A stretch of 64,000 bases of DNA from J038 sp034437535 (GCA_034437535.1 DAOTTZ010000027.1:1-64000), one strand, 5' to 3'. Shown: positions 31,822 to 40,645, numbered from the stretch's first letter. Program-made: numbers and translations. The notes: generated from the sequence alone by a model not told the origin.

Positions 31822-32742
31822 TTACTCGAATCGTATCGTCTCAAAATTGCCTGTCATCGTACCGATGTGATCGTCTAAGATCAAGCCACGACTACCCGCC
31901 GGTAACTTGAGTGCGTCCAGCGCGGCATCGATCAACGCGGCACGCGGCATCAAGCCGACCAATTCCGTCTCGATGATCTGGACGCCGTGTGTAGCGGCGG
32001 CCTGGGCGACGGCCTGATAGATCGCCCATAAGCCCGTCTGCCGGAAATCGGTCACATTCATCGAGACCTGCGCCCGGCCATCCACCAGCAAGCCCAGGGC
32101 CTTGAGGTAAGGTAATCCCCCACCGGATGCACGCACAGTCTGCGCGATGGCCTGCGCGACCTGCGGATCGTCCGTATCGAGAAAGGCATTGAACGCGATC
32201 AACGGCGCACGCGCCCCCACCGCCACCGCCCCCGCCGAGCCAATCTGCGCCGGGCCGTAATCTGGCACCCAGGCTGGATCCTGCGAGATAAGCGATTTCA
32301 GCCCTTCATAGCGCGGGCGGCGCACATCGGCCAGATTAACGCGCTCCGGGCGTGTAGCGGCTTCCTCGTAAAGATAAACCGGCAATTCTAACGTCTTGCC
32401 GATGCGTTTACCGACGCGCCGGGCAACATCGACCGCCTGAGCCATCGAACACGCCCGCAACGGCACAAACGGCAAGACATCCAGTGCCCCCATACGTGGA
32501 TGCACCCCGGCATGATCGCGCAGGTCAATCAACCGGGCGGCCTGCTCTGCCAGGCGGAAGGCCGCCACCGCCACCGGCTCTGGCTCGCCACAGAACGTCA
32601 CGACCGTCCGATTATGGTCAGCATCCGCGCTGACATCCAGCAGATGCACCCCGCACACCGCTCGTACCGTCGCTGTGATGGTGTCGATTACGGCTTGATC
32701 GCGCCCTTCGCTGATGTTGGGAATACATTCGATCAACGGCAT
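31822..32742 (-). CDS. ftcD: Glutamate formimidoyltransferase
   Basis: 306-residue cytosolic enzyme moving the formimino group of formiminoglutamate to tetrahydrofolate in histidine breakdown. It starts IECIPNISEGRD and shows HLLDVSADADHNRTVVTF, IDLRDHAGVHPRMGALDVLPFVPL and VAVGARAPLIAFNAFLDT, typical of the formiminotransferase domain. It lacks the cyclodeaminase half of the mammalian bifunctional protein. No other hut gene is present. It sits inside a minus-strand unit of exported proteins (lipoprotein, SH3 protein, then this gene, then M23), 3 bases after the SH3 gene, which is an odd setting for a catabolic enzyme. Confidence 0.9.
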   Translation of the reverse strand: MPLIECIPNISEGRDQAVIDTITATVRAVCGVHLLDVSADADHNRTVVTFCGEPEPVAVAAFRLAEQAARLIDLRDHAGVHPRMGALDVLPFVPLRACSMAQAVDVARRVGKRIGKTLELPVYLYEEAATRPERVNLADVRRPRYEGLKSLISQDPAWVPDYGPAQIGSAGAVAVGARAPLIAFNAFLDTDDPQVAQAIAQTVRASGGGLPYLKALGLLVDGRAQVSMNVTDFRQTGLWAIYQAVAQAAATHGVQIIETELVGLMPRAALIDAALDALKLPAGSRGLILDDHIGTMTGNFETIRFE

Positions 32743-32745
32743 AAC

Positions 32746-34410
32746 TTAGTCTTTCCCAATCGACAGATCACGTAATTGTCGTTCGGTGAGTGTTTCACCG
32801 TTATAACGGCGGTAGATCGACTCATTCTCCAGCGGATCAACCGCATATCGCCATTGGTTCGGCCCCACCTCACGCAGGATGGAACGGCATTGATCACAGC
32901 GGACGATATGCCGTGCTTGCGGGATGCCGACTATGCGTTCGGTGCGCGTCTCCACGCTGAGCGTCCCGCGCTCACACACCGGGCATTGGCTCAGCACAAA
33001 GCCAGCGGTATACCGATCAAGCGCGGCCTGCCCGCGCAGATACAGCACCACATAAACCAGCAGAAGTGCTGTTACCGTCCCGCCGATGATGAGTTCAAAC
33101 GGCAACGTCGCGGAGTCATCCGCCGTCTCCGGCGGGATCGCATCCGGCACATCGGGCGAAGTCTCCGCCTCTGCCGGGGCAATGGCGACGGCGGTACGCT
33201 CTGCGGTGGCGGTTGGCGTCGGGGTAACCGTTAGAGTCGGGGTTTCAGTCGCAGAGTCCAACGTCTGGATAGCGGCCTCGGTCAACTGGCCTTGAATCAC
33301 CGCCTGGGCCGTCTCGAAGCTGGTCGGGGTGATTGTTATTGTCGCGCTCGGTTCTGAAGTCGTCGTCAATGTTGCGCTGGGTGAGGGTGTAATCGTCGCG
33401 CTCGGTTCTGAAGTCGTCGTCAATGTTGCGCTGGGTGATGGCGTGATCGTCGCGCTCGGTTCTGAGGTCGTCGTCAGCGTTGCGCTGGGTGAGGGTGTAG
33501 CGGTCGCCGTCGGCGTGGCAGATGACGTAACCGTCGCGGTCGGCGTGTGGGTTGATGTAGGCGTCGTTGTCGCCGTCATGGTTGGTTCACGGGTGGCAGT
33601 CAATGCCAGGTTCGCCCGGCCAATCACCTGAGTGGCCGTCGCGGTTGGGGTCGTGGTCGCGGTCGGCGTGAGCGTCGATGTGGCGGTGATAGTAGCCGTT
33701 GCCGATGGCGTCAGCGCATCATCTGCCATCACCGGGAGCGCGTCCAGGTCATCCACCCAGAAGATGAGATTACGAGCAACCCAGGCGAAGCCGTCAAAGA
33801 TTGGCTCACGGGTGCCCAGGGCTTGATCGCTGGCGGGCGGGTCGATCCGGTACCGGATTAACACCCAATCCCCGGCCTCATCGACTGCAAACGGTTGGAC
33901 GGTTGCCCCCGGTTCTAGCACGCCGACACGCGGGAAGCTCTGGCCGGGGCCATGCCGCACCAGCGCACTCGTCCGCGCATTGATGACGTAATTTCCAGAG
34001 GGTGTGAGTGTGACGAGTTCCGGCGTCGCGGATTCCTGGCCGGGTGGGACAGTCGGCGTCAGCGCAGGCTCCGCCAGAACGGGCAAAGCCGTGACATCAA
34101 GGCCCCAGGCGATGAGATCACGCCGCACCCAACCAAACCCACCCCGAAAGCGGATTAACACCCAGTCCGCATTCGCGCTGATGTTGACCGGCGTCACGAC
34201 TGTATCTTCCAGTATAGAGCCGACCGACAGATATTCGACACCCGGCCCACCCCGCAATAACGCCTCCGGCACGATCACCACACTTTCCGCCGGGGGCGGC
34301 GTGGCAGTCGGTGCGGGTTGCTGGGCCATCACCCCGGCGGATACCAGCGCGACCGCCAACCCCAACCACAGCGCACCCAGCCCGGCGGAAAGTCTTCGCT
34401 TTGCAGACAT
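32746..34410 (-). CDS. SH3-domain membrane protein with Thr/Pro repeats and cytosolic zinc ribbon
   Basis: 554 residues from the ATG at 34410 (GAGGA upstream). Order: signal or anchor segment (about 8-30), two SH3-like domains (about 45-110 and 140-230; LRGGPGVEYLSVGSI and VRHGPGQSFPRVGVL), a Thr/Pro/Ser-rich stretch (about 240-430) with a triplicated 18-residue unit, one membrane segment (about 436-458), and a C-terminal zinc ribbon with Cys476, Cys479, Cys505 and Cys508 (CPVC, CDQC). The SH3 part should be outside and the ribbon inside. Function unknown; the topology suggests a wall sensor passing a signal inward (inference). It follows the lipoprotein gene by 11 bases. Confidence 0.75.
   Translation of the reverse strand: MSAKRRLSAGLGALWLGLAVALVSAGVMAQQPAPTATPPPAESVVIVPEALLRGGPGVEYLSVGSILEDTVVTPVNISANADWVLIRFRGGFGWVRRDLIAWGLDVTALPVLAEPALTPTVPPGQESATPELVTLTPSGNYVINARTSALVRHGPGQSFPRVGVLEPGATVQPFAVDEAGDWVLIRYRIDPPASDQALGTREPIFDGFAWVARNLIFWVDDLDALPVMADDALTPSATATITATSTLTPTATTTPTATATQVIGRANLALTATREPTMTATTTPTSTHTPTATVTSSATPTATATPSPSATLTTTSEPSATITPSPSATLTTTSEPSATITPSPSATLTTTSEPSATITITPTSFETAQAVIQGQLTEAAIQTLDSATETPTLTVTPTPTATAERTAVAIAPAEAETSPDVPDAIPPETADDSATLPFELIIGGTVTALLLVYVVLYLRGQAALDRYTAGFVLSQCPVCERGTLSVETRTERIVGIPQARHIVRCDQCRSILREVGPNQWRYAVDPLENESIYRRYNGETLTERQLRDLSIGKD
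33341..33502 (-). repeat. In-frame 54-bp tandem repeat (about 3 copies) in the SH3 protein gene
   Basis: Copies start at 33341, 33395 and 33449 on the plus-strand numbering, period 54 bases. They encode SPSATLTTTSEPSATITP-type units on the minus strand. The first two copies are almost identical and the third diverges toward its end. The unit lies inside the Thr/Pro-rich stalk. Confidence 0.9.
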
Positions 34411-34421
34411 GATCTGTATCC

Positions 34422-35204
34422 TCATTGCACCGTAAACGTGACTCGTTCTGTGACCTGTTGCTCCCCGATGTACAACATCGCCGCCCAATCCCCGGCGGTG
34501 AACTGAACGTTAGACTGCGTGATAATCAACCACAGGCAAGCATCATCGAATGCTTCCGGCGTCGTCCAGCTATCTTGCACCACCGGGTTCCCGGCGTACT
34601 CCCATACGATACGGAGTGTCGTCCCTTGCGGTAAGCCATTCGCCCGAAACGTAAAATACAACTGGCTCACATCGCTAAAGGTACTGCGCGAGTTTAACGG
34701 GCATCCCCCGGCATCCACCGCATCGGTGATCCCGGTCGCGGTCAGGTTGCTGTTTGAGATGTCGGTCGTGTTTTCCACCGGTTCGGCCTGGATCGGATCC
34801 ATGCTTTCCGCACCAGTACCACCCGGCACCGCTGGCGCGATGCTATCACGGCCCCCAATCGCCATATCCCCATCAGGCGGGGGTGGCATGACGATCACCT
34901 CCAGGCCAGGGGTCGGCGTTGATCCAGCTTCTACCGTGCCGCCCAACACCTGATTCACCTGACGGATGCTGGCGATTTCGCGCTCATTGGCGGCCACTGT
35001 CCCGGCGATCTGAGTCCGCTCGATTACTGCCGTCGCGTTGATGACCGCCGCATCAGTCGCCAGCAGGCTATCCCCTGCCGTCACTGTCGCCTGCACATCC
35101 GGTTGGCTCACCCCGCCACAGGCGGCCAAAAACAGACTCAGGCCCGCTAATACACGCCAATACACCTGTACAATCCTTTGAACTTGCACCACAATCAACC
35201 GCAT
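34422..35204 (-). CDS. Putative lipoprotein (unknown function)
   Basis: 260 residues from the ATG at 35204. The N-terminus has a hydrophobic stretch and a lipobox LAAC with Cys29, so lipid attachment is expected after signal peptidase II. The mature part has a coiled-coil-like Ala/Thr-rich segment (about 35-80), a low-complexity Pro/Gly region, and a C-terminal beta-rich domain of ~115 residues with FRANGLPQGTTLRIVWEYAG. I do not recognise the family. It is the first gene of the minus-strand unit that continues to the SH3 protein, ftcD and M23 genes. Only 31 bases separate its start from the divergent ligase gene. Confidence 0.7.
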   Translation of the reverse strand: MRLIVVQVQRIVQVYWRVLAGLSLFLAACGGVSQPDVQATVTAGDSLLATDAAVINATAVIERTQIAGTVAANEREIASIRQVNQVLGGTVEAGSTPTPGLEVIVMPPPPDGDMAIGGRDSIAPAVPGGTGAESMDPIQAEPVENTTDISNSNLTATGITDAVDAGGCPLNSRSTFSDVSQLYFTFRANGLPQGTTLRIVWEYAGNPVVQDSWTTPEAFDDACLWLIITQSNVQFTAGDWAAMLYIGEQQVTERVTFTVQ

Positions 35205-35235
35205 ATCATACCATACCTTATGAGCGAGTAACCTG

Positions 35236-37467
35236 ATGCGTTCCGCACGTTTAGCCATCATCTTCCTGGCGTTTTATCTCGTCTTCCTGGGCGGGAGCGC
35301 GTACTACAACCTGATTTTGCCGGTGCGATTCTTCCATCACGCGCTGATTACCGCGCTTCTAGGCATCTGGTTCTGGCGACGCTGGCGCGGGGAGGGCCTG
35401 CCGCGTACCGCACTCGATGCGCCGTTGGCGGCGGCAGTGGGCGTGTGGTTTGTTACCGCCCTCACCAGCCTGGATCCGCGTATGGCGTTCGAGCATTTAT
35501 GGTTTGTATTGATGCACGTCGCCTTCTTTTACGTCCTGGTGGATTACTTCCAGCGTGGGCGCGGCAAGTTGATCATGGAAGCGGTCTTTATCATCGCCGC
35601 GCTGGTGGTGGTCATCACCCTGTTTGAGGTCGCCTCGTGGTACTTTGGCCTGGGCGTCGTCCCTGGCACCGAAGTCGGTTGGTTCGGCACGCGCTTGATC
35701 CCGCTGGAATTACCGCGTGTCGCACTGGCGTTGAACATCAGCACATTACTGGCGGGTTTTGTCGCGCCGCTCATCCCATTGACGCTCGGTTGGGCGGTGA
35801 CCGTGCGCCGTGATGATTATCGCAAGGTCTTGTATCTGCTGGCGGGTGGCTTGCTCATCACGCTGATTTTGACATTTTCACGCGGCGGGTTGATCTCGCT
35901 CGGCACCGCCATGACCGTGCTGGTGGTGTTCCAGGTGATACGGCGGCGGCAGATCCCGACGTGGATTTACATCACCGGGGGCGTGGTGGCCCTGGCCGGT
36001 ATCGCGGCCTTTTTCGTCATCAGCCAGGGCCGCAGTAGTGGCGATCAGGTGCGGCTGGATATGTACGAGGGTGCAGTCGAAATCATGGCGGATTATCCGC
36101 TGACGGGTGTCGGCCCGGGGCAATATGGCCGCGCCTTCCGCGAGTACCGCACGCCGTTCCTGGCGCGGGATAAGCTGGCCTCCGCGCACAACGCCCCGCT
36201 CAACACGGCGGCGGAAAGTGGCCTGCTGGGCCTGGCGGTGAGTGCCTGGCTGGCCGGTGCGCTGGTCTGGGCCGCCTTCCGCACATGGCAAAACCAGAAC
36301 ACGCCCGGTCGTAAGTTGCGCGTGGAAGCGACCATCGCCGGGTTAGCCGGGGTCGCGGCGCATAGCCTGGTGGATGTCTTCACGGTGACGCCGGTCGTGC
36401 TGGTGATTCTCCTGCTGGCCGCTTACAGCATCACCGGGCATCGCACCGTGTTGGATGCTCGGCCCGCCGGGCGCAAGTGGCCGCTCCCGCTGGCCCTGGC
36501 GGTGACGCTGGGTTATGGGGTGTTTCTGCTCCAGGCAGACCGCGCTCAATCTGCCTATCAAAACAGCTTTACCGGCGACCTTGCCAGTGCTCAACAGGCT
36601 GAAGCCCTGGATCCGGCGTTGAACCTGTACGATCTTCAGATTGCGTATCTCACCGGGCTAGAATCCGACCGCGACGCCGCCATCGCCGCTTACGAACGCG
36701 CCCTGGAACTCGAACCGACGTGGGATGTGGGTTGGGTGAATCTAGGATACCTGTACTGGCAAGCGGGTGATGTCGAGACCAGTCTGGCACACATCCGGCA
36801 GGCGATAGCGATCAATCCGTTACAACCGTATGAATTGATCCTGGCTGAATGGTTAGAAAGTGCCGGGGCGGCTGATGATGAGACGATCATCGCGCTTTAT
36901 AGCAGTGGACTGCGCCGGGCCGGGCGGCTACCACTTCATCCTTATTACGTTGAGACTCCCCTGCGCCGGGCGGCGATAGCGCAGAGCATCACCAGGAACG
37001 ATGACCCGGAGCGACGGATGCGAATCGCGCTGGCTCTCATGCCGGAGCTTGCCGCTGACCTCCTGCCGGAAACGCCGGAAACCGCCGCCCATTACTACAT
37101 GCTGGGGGATTACGCGCTGACGGTCGAGCAGGACGCGCAAACCGCCCGCGAACACTTCACCCGCGCCATCGAACATGACCCGACCAACGGCGATTATTAC
37201 GCGGCCCGCGCCCGTGCCAGCCTCACCAGCGACCCGGACGCCGCCCGCGATGACCTGGATTACGCCGACTTGTTACGCACGCCGGATGATTACGAACAAC
37301 TGGCCAACATCCGCACGATCCTTGCCGGTGACTCGATCACAGTGGCCGAACGAGTCATCACGCAAGATTTCGCGGCGGTCTTGTACGGAAGCCGCATCGC
37401 CCAATTCAACCTGTTTGATGCCGTCCAGGCCCCGCCCCGGCTCTTCCTGGAAGCAGTAGAGCGTTAA
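35236..37467 (+). CDS. O-antigen ligase-family protein with C-terminal TPR domain
   Basis: 743 residues. About eleven membrane segments fill residues 1-430, with the Wzy/O-antigen ligase pattern FSRGGLISLG, then an outer loop DYPLTGVGPGQYG and SAHNAPLNTAAESGLLGL, close to the family signature (H in HN-x-x-L). A soluble TPR region (about 455-700; LEPTWDVGWVNLGYLYWQAGDVETSLAHIRQAIAI-like helices) follows and probably lies outside. Such TPR-tailed members include bacterial glycan ligases that act on proteins or polysaccharides (PglL-like and Wzy-like). It heads the polysaccharide cluster; the glycan is unknown. Confidence 0.85.
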   Translation: MRSARLAIIFLAFYLVFLGGSAYYNLILPVRFFHHALITALLGIWFWRRWRGEGLPRTALDAPLAAAVGVWFVTALTSLDPRMAFEHLWFVLMHVAFFYVLVDYFQRGRGKLIMEAVFIIAALVVVITLFEVASWYFGLGVVPGTEVGWFGTRLIPLELPRVALALNISTLLAGFVAPLIPLTLGWAVTVRRDDYRKVLYLLAGGLLITLILTFSRGGLISLGTAMTVLVVFQVIRRRQIPTWIYITGGVVALAGIAAFFVISQGRSSGDQVRLDMYEGAVEIMADYPLTGVGPGQYGRAFREYRTPFLARDKLASAHNAPLNTAAESGLLGLAVSAWLAGALVWAAFRTWQNQNTPGRKLRVEATIAGLAGVAAHSLVDVFTVTPVVLVILLLAAYSITGHRTVLDARPAGRKWPLPLALAVTLGYGVFLLQADRAQSAYQNSFTGDLASAQQAEALDPALNLYDLQIAYLTGLESDRDAAIAAYERALELEPTWDVGWVNLGYLYWQAGDVETSLAHIRQAIAINPLQPYELILAEWLESAGAADDETIIALYSSGLRRAGRLPLHPYYVETPLRRAAIAQSITRNDDPERRMRIALALMPELAADLLPETPETAAHYYMLGDYALTVEQDAQTAREHFTRAIEHDPTNGDYYAARARASLTSDPDAARDDLDYADLLRTPDDYEQLANIRTILAGDSITVAERVITQDFAAVLYGSRIAQFNLFDAVQAPPRLFLEAVER

Positions 37468-37474
37468 CTGCGGC

Positions 37475-37503
37475 TTGATGACATCTGGCTTTTCTGATAT
37501 AGT
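37475..37503 (+). promoter_or_regulatory. Sigma-70-type promoter of the tRNA-Arg gene
   Basis: TTGATG (37475-37480), a 17-base spacer, TATAGT (37498-37503). The tRNA begins 11 bases after the -10 hexamer, so transcription would start only a few bases ahead of the mature 5' end. Confidence 0.75.
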
Positions 37504-37513
37504 TTGGGTGGAG

Positions 37514-37585
37514 GTCCCCATAGCTCAGTGGATAGAGCGTTGCCCTCCGGAGGCAAAGGCCAAGGTTCGAGTCCTTGTGGGGACG
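37514..37585 (+). tRNA. tRNA-Arg (anticodon CCG)
   Basis: Full cloverleaf: acceptor GTCCCCA/TGGGGAC with discriminator G, D arm GCTC-AGTGGATA-GAGC, anticodon arm TTGCC-CTCCGGA-GGCAA with CCG at 37547-37549 reading CGG, and T arm CAAGG-TTCGAGT-CCTTG. 72 bases; the 3' CCA is not encoded. Own promoter upstream and terminator downstream. Confidence 0.96.
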
Positions 37586-37595
37586 CAAAACCAAG

Positions 37596-37626
37596 CGGCA
37601 CCTCAACACAGAGGGGTGTCGTTTTT
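37596..37626 (+). terminator. Rho-independent terminator after tRNA-Arg
   Basis: CGGCACCTC pairs with GGGGTGTCG (two G-T pairs), 8-base loop, followed by five T. It ends the tRNA transcript before the GH-A-like gene. Confidence 0.75.
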
Positions 37627-37651
37627 GATTCGCGGTGAGATGTAAAAACCC

Positions 37652-38782
37652 ATGACTCCAATTATTTTGCGCTATAGCATCCGGCTTGGCCTTCTGCTCT
37701 TAGTCTTGAGCTTCATCGCCCCGGTCACGCATCGCGTCCTGCTCCCCCCACCGCAGAGTGTGGAGACGCTCCAACCGCATGTCTGCGTGCATACCGACCT
37801 GATCCACGAAGTCGAAGCATGGGCCATCCAGCGGACGCTGGCGACGGTGCGCGAAATGGGGGCGGAGACCATCGTTGAGTTTTTCCCCTGGGGCTACATC
37901 GAAGGCCCGCCCGGTCAATACGATTGGCGACAGACAGATCGCATCGTGCGCCACGCAGAAAATCAAGGGATTCGTATCATCGCCCGTATGGGCCTGGTGC
38001 CCACCTGGGCGCGGCCTGATGATTCGCCTATGAACCTGCTCTCATCCGATCAGGACGACGCCTTCGCGGATTTCGTGGCCGTGTTCGCCGCACGTTACGC
38101 CGGGCGGATCAATCATCTCATCATCTGGAATGAGCCGAATCTAGCATTTGAATGGGGCTTTGACGATTACAGCCCGGCCCGCTATGCCGACCTGCTGGCG
38201 ACCGTCTACCCGCGTGTGAAGGCCGCTAACCCGGAAACGGTGATCTTGGCCGGGGCTTTAGCCCCCACGCTAGAACCTGTCGCCAGCCCCAACGGCACCG
38301 ACGACTTGATCTACCTGCGCGACCTCTATGACCTGGGCGCGGACGCGCACTTTGACGCGCTGGCCGTGCATACTTACGGCTTTGATCAACCCGCGACGGC
38401 AGATCCGCATCCCAGGACGCTTAACTTCCGGCGGGTGGAGTTACTGCGGCAGATTATGCGCGAATACGACGACGACAAACCCGTTTACATCACCGAAAGC
38501 GGTTGGAATGATGACTCGCGCTGGAGTTATGCCGTCTCACCGGCCCGCCGCATCGCCTATACGCTGGATGCTTACCAATACAGCGCAGAACATTGGCCTT
38601 ATGTCGAGGAATTATGCTTGTGGATCTTCCGGCACCCTTACCCACGCGGCAACTACCGCGACGATTACACCCTCGTCACACCAGAATTTCAACTGAAGCC
38701 GATCTATAGCGCGGTGCAAGCCTATGCACGCGGCTGGCAAGACGACAGCCCGCTCTGGTTGCCGCCGCCGGAGATCGACTGA
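37652..38782 (+). CDS. Clan GH-A-like glycoside hydrolase, membrane-anchored
   Basis: 376 residues with an N-terminal membrane anchor or signal (about 8-28) and a TIM barrel of the clan GH-A kind (GH5/GH39-like). The acid/base glutamate is Glu161 in IIWNEPN and the nucleophile candidate is Glu282 in PVYITESGWND. Early strands show GAETIVEFFPWGYIEG and IIARMGLVPTWARP. Retaining cleavage of a beta-glycoside is the family reaction; the substrate is unknown but probably an exported polysaccharide, given the surrounding glycosyltransferases. Its stop overlaps the next start (TGATG), so it is translationally coupled to a solute-binding-like protein. Confidence 0.8.
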   Translation: MTPIILRYSIRLGLLLLVLSFIAPVTHRVLLPPPQSVETLQPHVCVHTDLIHEVEAWAIQRTLATVREMGAETIVEFFPWGYIEGPPGQYDWRQTDRIVRHAENQGIRIIARMGLVPTWARPDDSPMNLLSSDQDDAFADFVAVFAARYAGRINHLIIWNEPNLAFEWGFDDYSPARYADLLATVYPRVKAANPETVILAGALAPTLEPVASPNGTDDLIYLRDLYDLGADAHFDALAVHTYGFDQPATADPHPRTLNFRRVELLRQIMREYDDDKPVYITESGWNDDSRWSYAVSPARRIAYTLDAYQYSAEHWPYVEELCLWIFRHPYPRGNYRDDYTLVTPEFQLKPIYSAVQAYARGWQDDSPLWLPPPEID

Positions 38783-39534
38783 TGCGGCGACGGATTCTGC
38801 TGGCTGGATTGTTCGGGCTGATTGGGTTCATCGTCTTGCTCACACGGCCTATGGTGTCGCCGGAATTAGCCTTTCCCGACGGTGTGATCGACATCGCGGT
38901 TGATCCCAGTACGCCGCCCTTTGCCTATTACGCCGGGGATGAACTGGTCGGCATTGACATCGACCTGGGGCGTGCGCTCGGTGATGCGCTCGGCTTGCCG
39001 GTACGTTTTGCACCGCTAAGCCTGGACGCACTCTACGATGCCTTGAACGCTGGCACCGTTGATCTGGTCATCGCCTCCCTTCAGCCGGATTACCGCCGGA
39101 GCGCAATCGTCACCTTTAGCAGATCGTATTTTGACGCCGGGCTGGTGCTGGTCAGCCCGCATCAGATCAACTCCATGCGGGATCTACCCGGCCACGCCCT
39201 GAGCTACGAGTTCGGCTCCACCGCTGATGCCGAAGCCCGCCGCTGGCTCCGCCGGGTGGCCGCGTTCGAGACGTTGCCGTATGAAACGCCGGATTACGCG
39301 CTGGACGCGGTGCGGGCCGGGCTAGCCGATGCCGCCCTGGTGGATGCCGTCAGCGCGACGATCTACCGCAACGCGCACCCGGCATGGCAAGCGGAACAAC
39401 ATCATGTGACGCACATGCCGTATGTAATCGCCATGCGCGATACGCCGCCCAGCGTACAAGCGACGATCAACGACGCACTGGCCGATCTGATCGAGCAGGG
39501 TATGCTACGTGCTATCATCGACCGCTGGATGTGA
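38782..39534 (+). CDS. Family 3 extracellular solute-binding protein (amino-acid receptor-like)
   Basis: 250 residues: an N-terminal hydrophobic segment (about 4-24) that looks uncleaved or a plain signal peptide, then a type II periplasmic-binding fold (IDIAVDPSTPPFAYYAGDELVGIDIDLGRALGDALG, VDLVIASLQPDYRRSAIVTFSRSYFDAGLVLVS, PGHALSYEFGSTADAEARRW). These are SBP_bac_3 landmarks, as in polar amino-acid receptors and their enzyme-like relatives. No permease or ATPase genes adjoin it. It overlaps the GH-like gene by one base and lies just ahead of the first GT4 gene, so a role in the glycan cluster is possible. Confidence 0.82.
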   Translation: MRRRILLAGLFGLIGFIVLLTRPMVSPELAFPDGVIDIAVDPSTPPFAYYAGDELVGIDIDLGRALGDALGLPVRFAPLSLDALYDALNAGTVDLVIASLQPDYRRSAIVTFSRSYFDAGLVLVSPHQINSMRDLPGHALSYEFGSTADAEARRWLRRVAAFETLPYETPDYALDAVRAGLADAALVDAVSATIYRNAHPAWQAEQHHVTHMPYVIAMRDTPPSVQATINDALADLIEQGMLRAIIDRWM

Positions 39535-39547
39535 TATAATGCACGCC

Positions 39548-40645
39548 ATGTTACACATCGGGATTGACACACGTCTAACCGCATACCGGGCCGGGGGAAT
39601 CAGCACGTATATCCGTGAATTGGCGCGAGAACTGGCGGCAGAACCTGACGACCATCGTTACACATTGTTCGCCAGCCGCCGGGCCGATGCGCCGCTGGTG
39701 GATGGCTGGCCGCAACACACCGTCTGGACGCCGCCGCATCACCGTTGGGAGCGTACCACGTTGTCATTGGAACTCTGGCGACATCAGCTTGATGTGTTCC
39801 ACAGCCCGGATTTCATCCCCCCACACCGGGCGGCCCGGCGGCATGTCATCACCGTGCATGATCTGACATTTCTCCATTACCCGGAACACAAAGACCAGGA
39901 CGCCATTCGTTATTATCACGATCAGATTGAGACTGCCGTCCACCATGCCGATCACATCCTGAGTGTGAGTGAGGCAACCCGGCACGACTTAATGACGTTG
40001 TTGGGCGTCCCGGCAGAGAAGATCACGGTGCAACCACATGGCGTTGATGCACGCTTCCGCCCGCTGTCTGCCGACGAACAGGCCGCCGCCCGCGCCCGGC
40101 TCCACCTGCCAGCACGGTATATTTTATTCGTCGGCACACTGGAACCGCGTAAGAACATCGACACGCTACTGGACGCCTATCAACAACTGGACGATCCACC
40201 GCCGCTGATACTCGTCGGGCAGGCCGGCTGGTTGTTCGCCACGACCGACCAACGCATCCATGACCTCCAAGCCAGCGGCCACGCGATCATGCATCGGGAT
40301 GACATCGACCATGACGCGCTCCCGGCGGTTTATGCCTGTGCGGATTTGTTCTGCCTGCCATCCCATTATGAGGGCTTCGGCCTGCCGGTGCTGGAAGCGA
40401 TGGCCTGCGGTGTGCCAGTTGTCACGGCGGATAATTCGTCTCTACCGGAGGTGGGCGGCGATTGTGCCCGTTATGTTCCAGCCGATGACGCGGACGCGCT
40501 GACAGCGGCCCTCCACGCCGGGTTGACGGACGCGGACTGGCGGGCACAGGCCAGCCAATGCGGCAGACAACGGGCACGCGGCTTCACCTGGGCACGTTCC
40601 GCCCAGATCGCCCGCGCCGTCTACGAAGGGAGATCCACATCGTGA
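39548..40645 (+). CDS. Family 4 glycosyltransferase (GT-B fold)
   Basis: 365 residues from the ATG at 39548 (MLHIGIDTRLTAYRAGGISTYIREL); an ATG three codons earlier (39539) also fits. GT-B transferase with the N-terminal glycine loop, HVITVHDLTFLHYPEH, FVGTLEPRKNIDTLLDAY and the E-x7-E motif in SHYEGFGLPVLEAMACGVPVV. It transfers a sugar from an NDP-sugar, retaining type, onto a growing cell-surface glycan; donor and acceptor are not identifiable. It ends in a GTGA overlap with the next transferase gene. Confidence 0.9.
   Translation: MLHIGIDTRLTAYRAGGISTYIRELARELAAEPDDHRYTLFASRRADAPLVDGWPQHTVWTPPHHRWERTTLSLELWRHQLDVFHSPDFIPPHRAARRHVITVHDLTFLHYPEHKDQDAIRYYHDQIETAVHHADHILSVSEATRHDLMTLLGVPAEKITVQPHGVDARFRPLSADEQAAARARLHLPARYILFVGTLEPRKNIDTLLDAYQQLDDPPPLILVGQAGWLFATTDQRIHDLQASGHAIMHRDDIDHDALPAVYACADLFCLPSHYEGFGLPVLEAMACGVPVVTADNSSLPEVGGDCARYVPADDADALTAALHAGLTDADWRAQASQCGRQRARGFTWARSAQIARAVYEGRSTS

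Noticed and set aside
31458..31910. Long open frames opposite the Thr/Pro stalk of the M23 gene
   Set aside because: They are low-complexity Val/Gly mirror readings of ACN/CCN repeats, not genes; the same holds opposite the stalks at 2280-2654 and 33329-33826.
33341..33502. CRISPR-like spaced repeat
   Set aside because: Copies are directly adjacent, in frame within a coding sequence, and have no unique spacers.
39535..39540. TATAAT just ahead of the first GT4 gene
   Set aside because: It overlaps the end of the SBP gene, has no -35 at 16-18 bases, and would give a leader of almost zero length.
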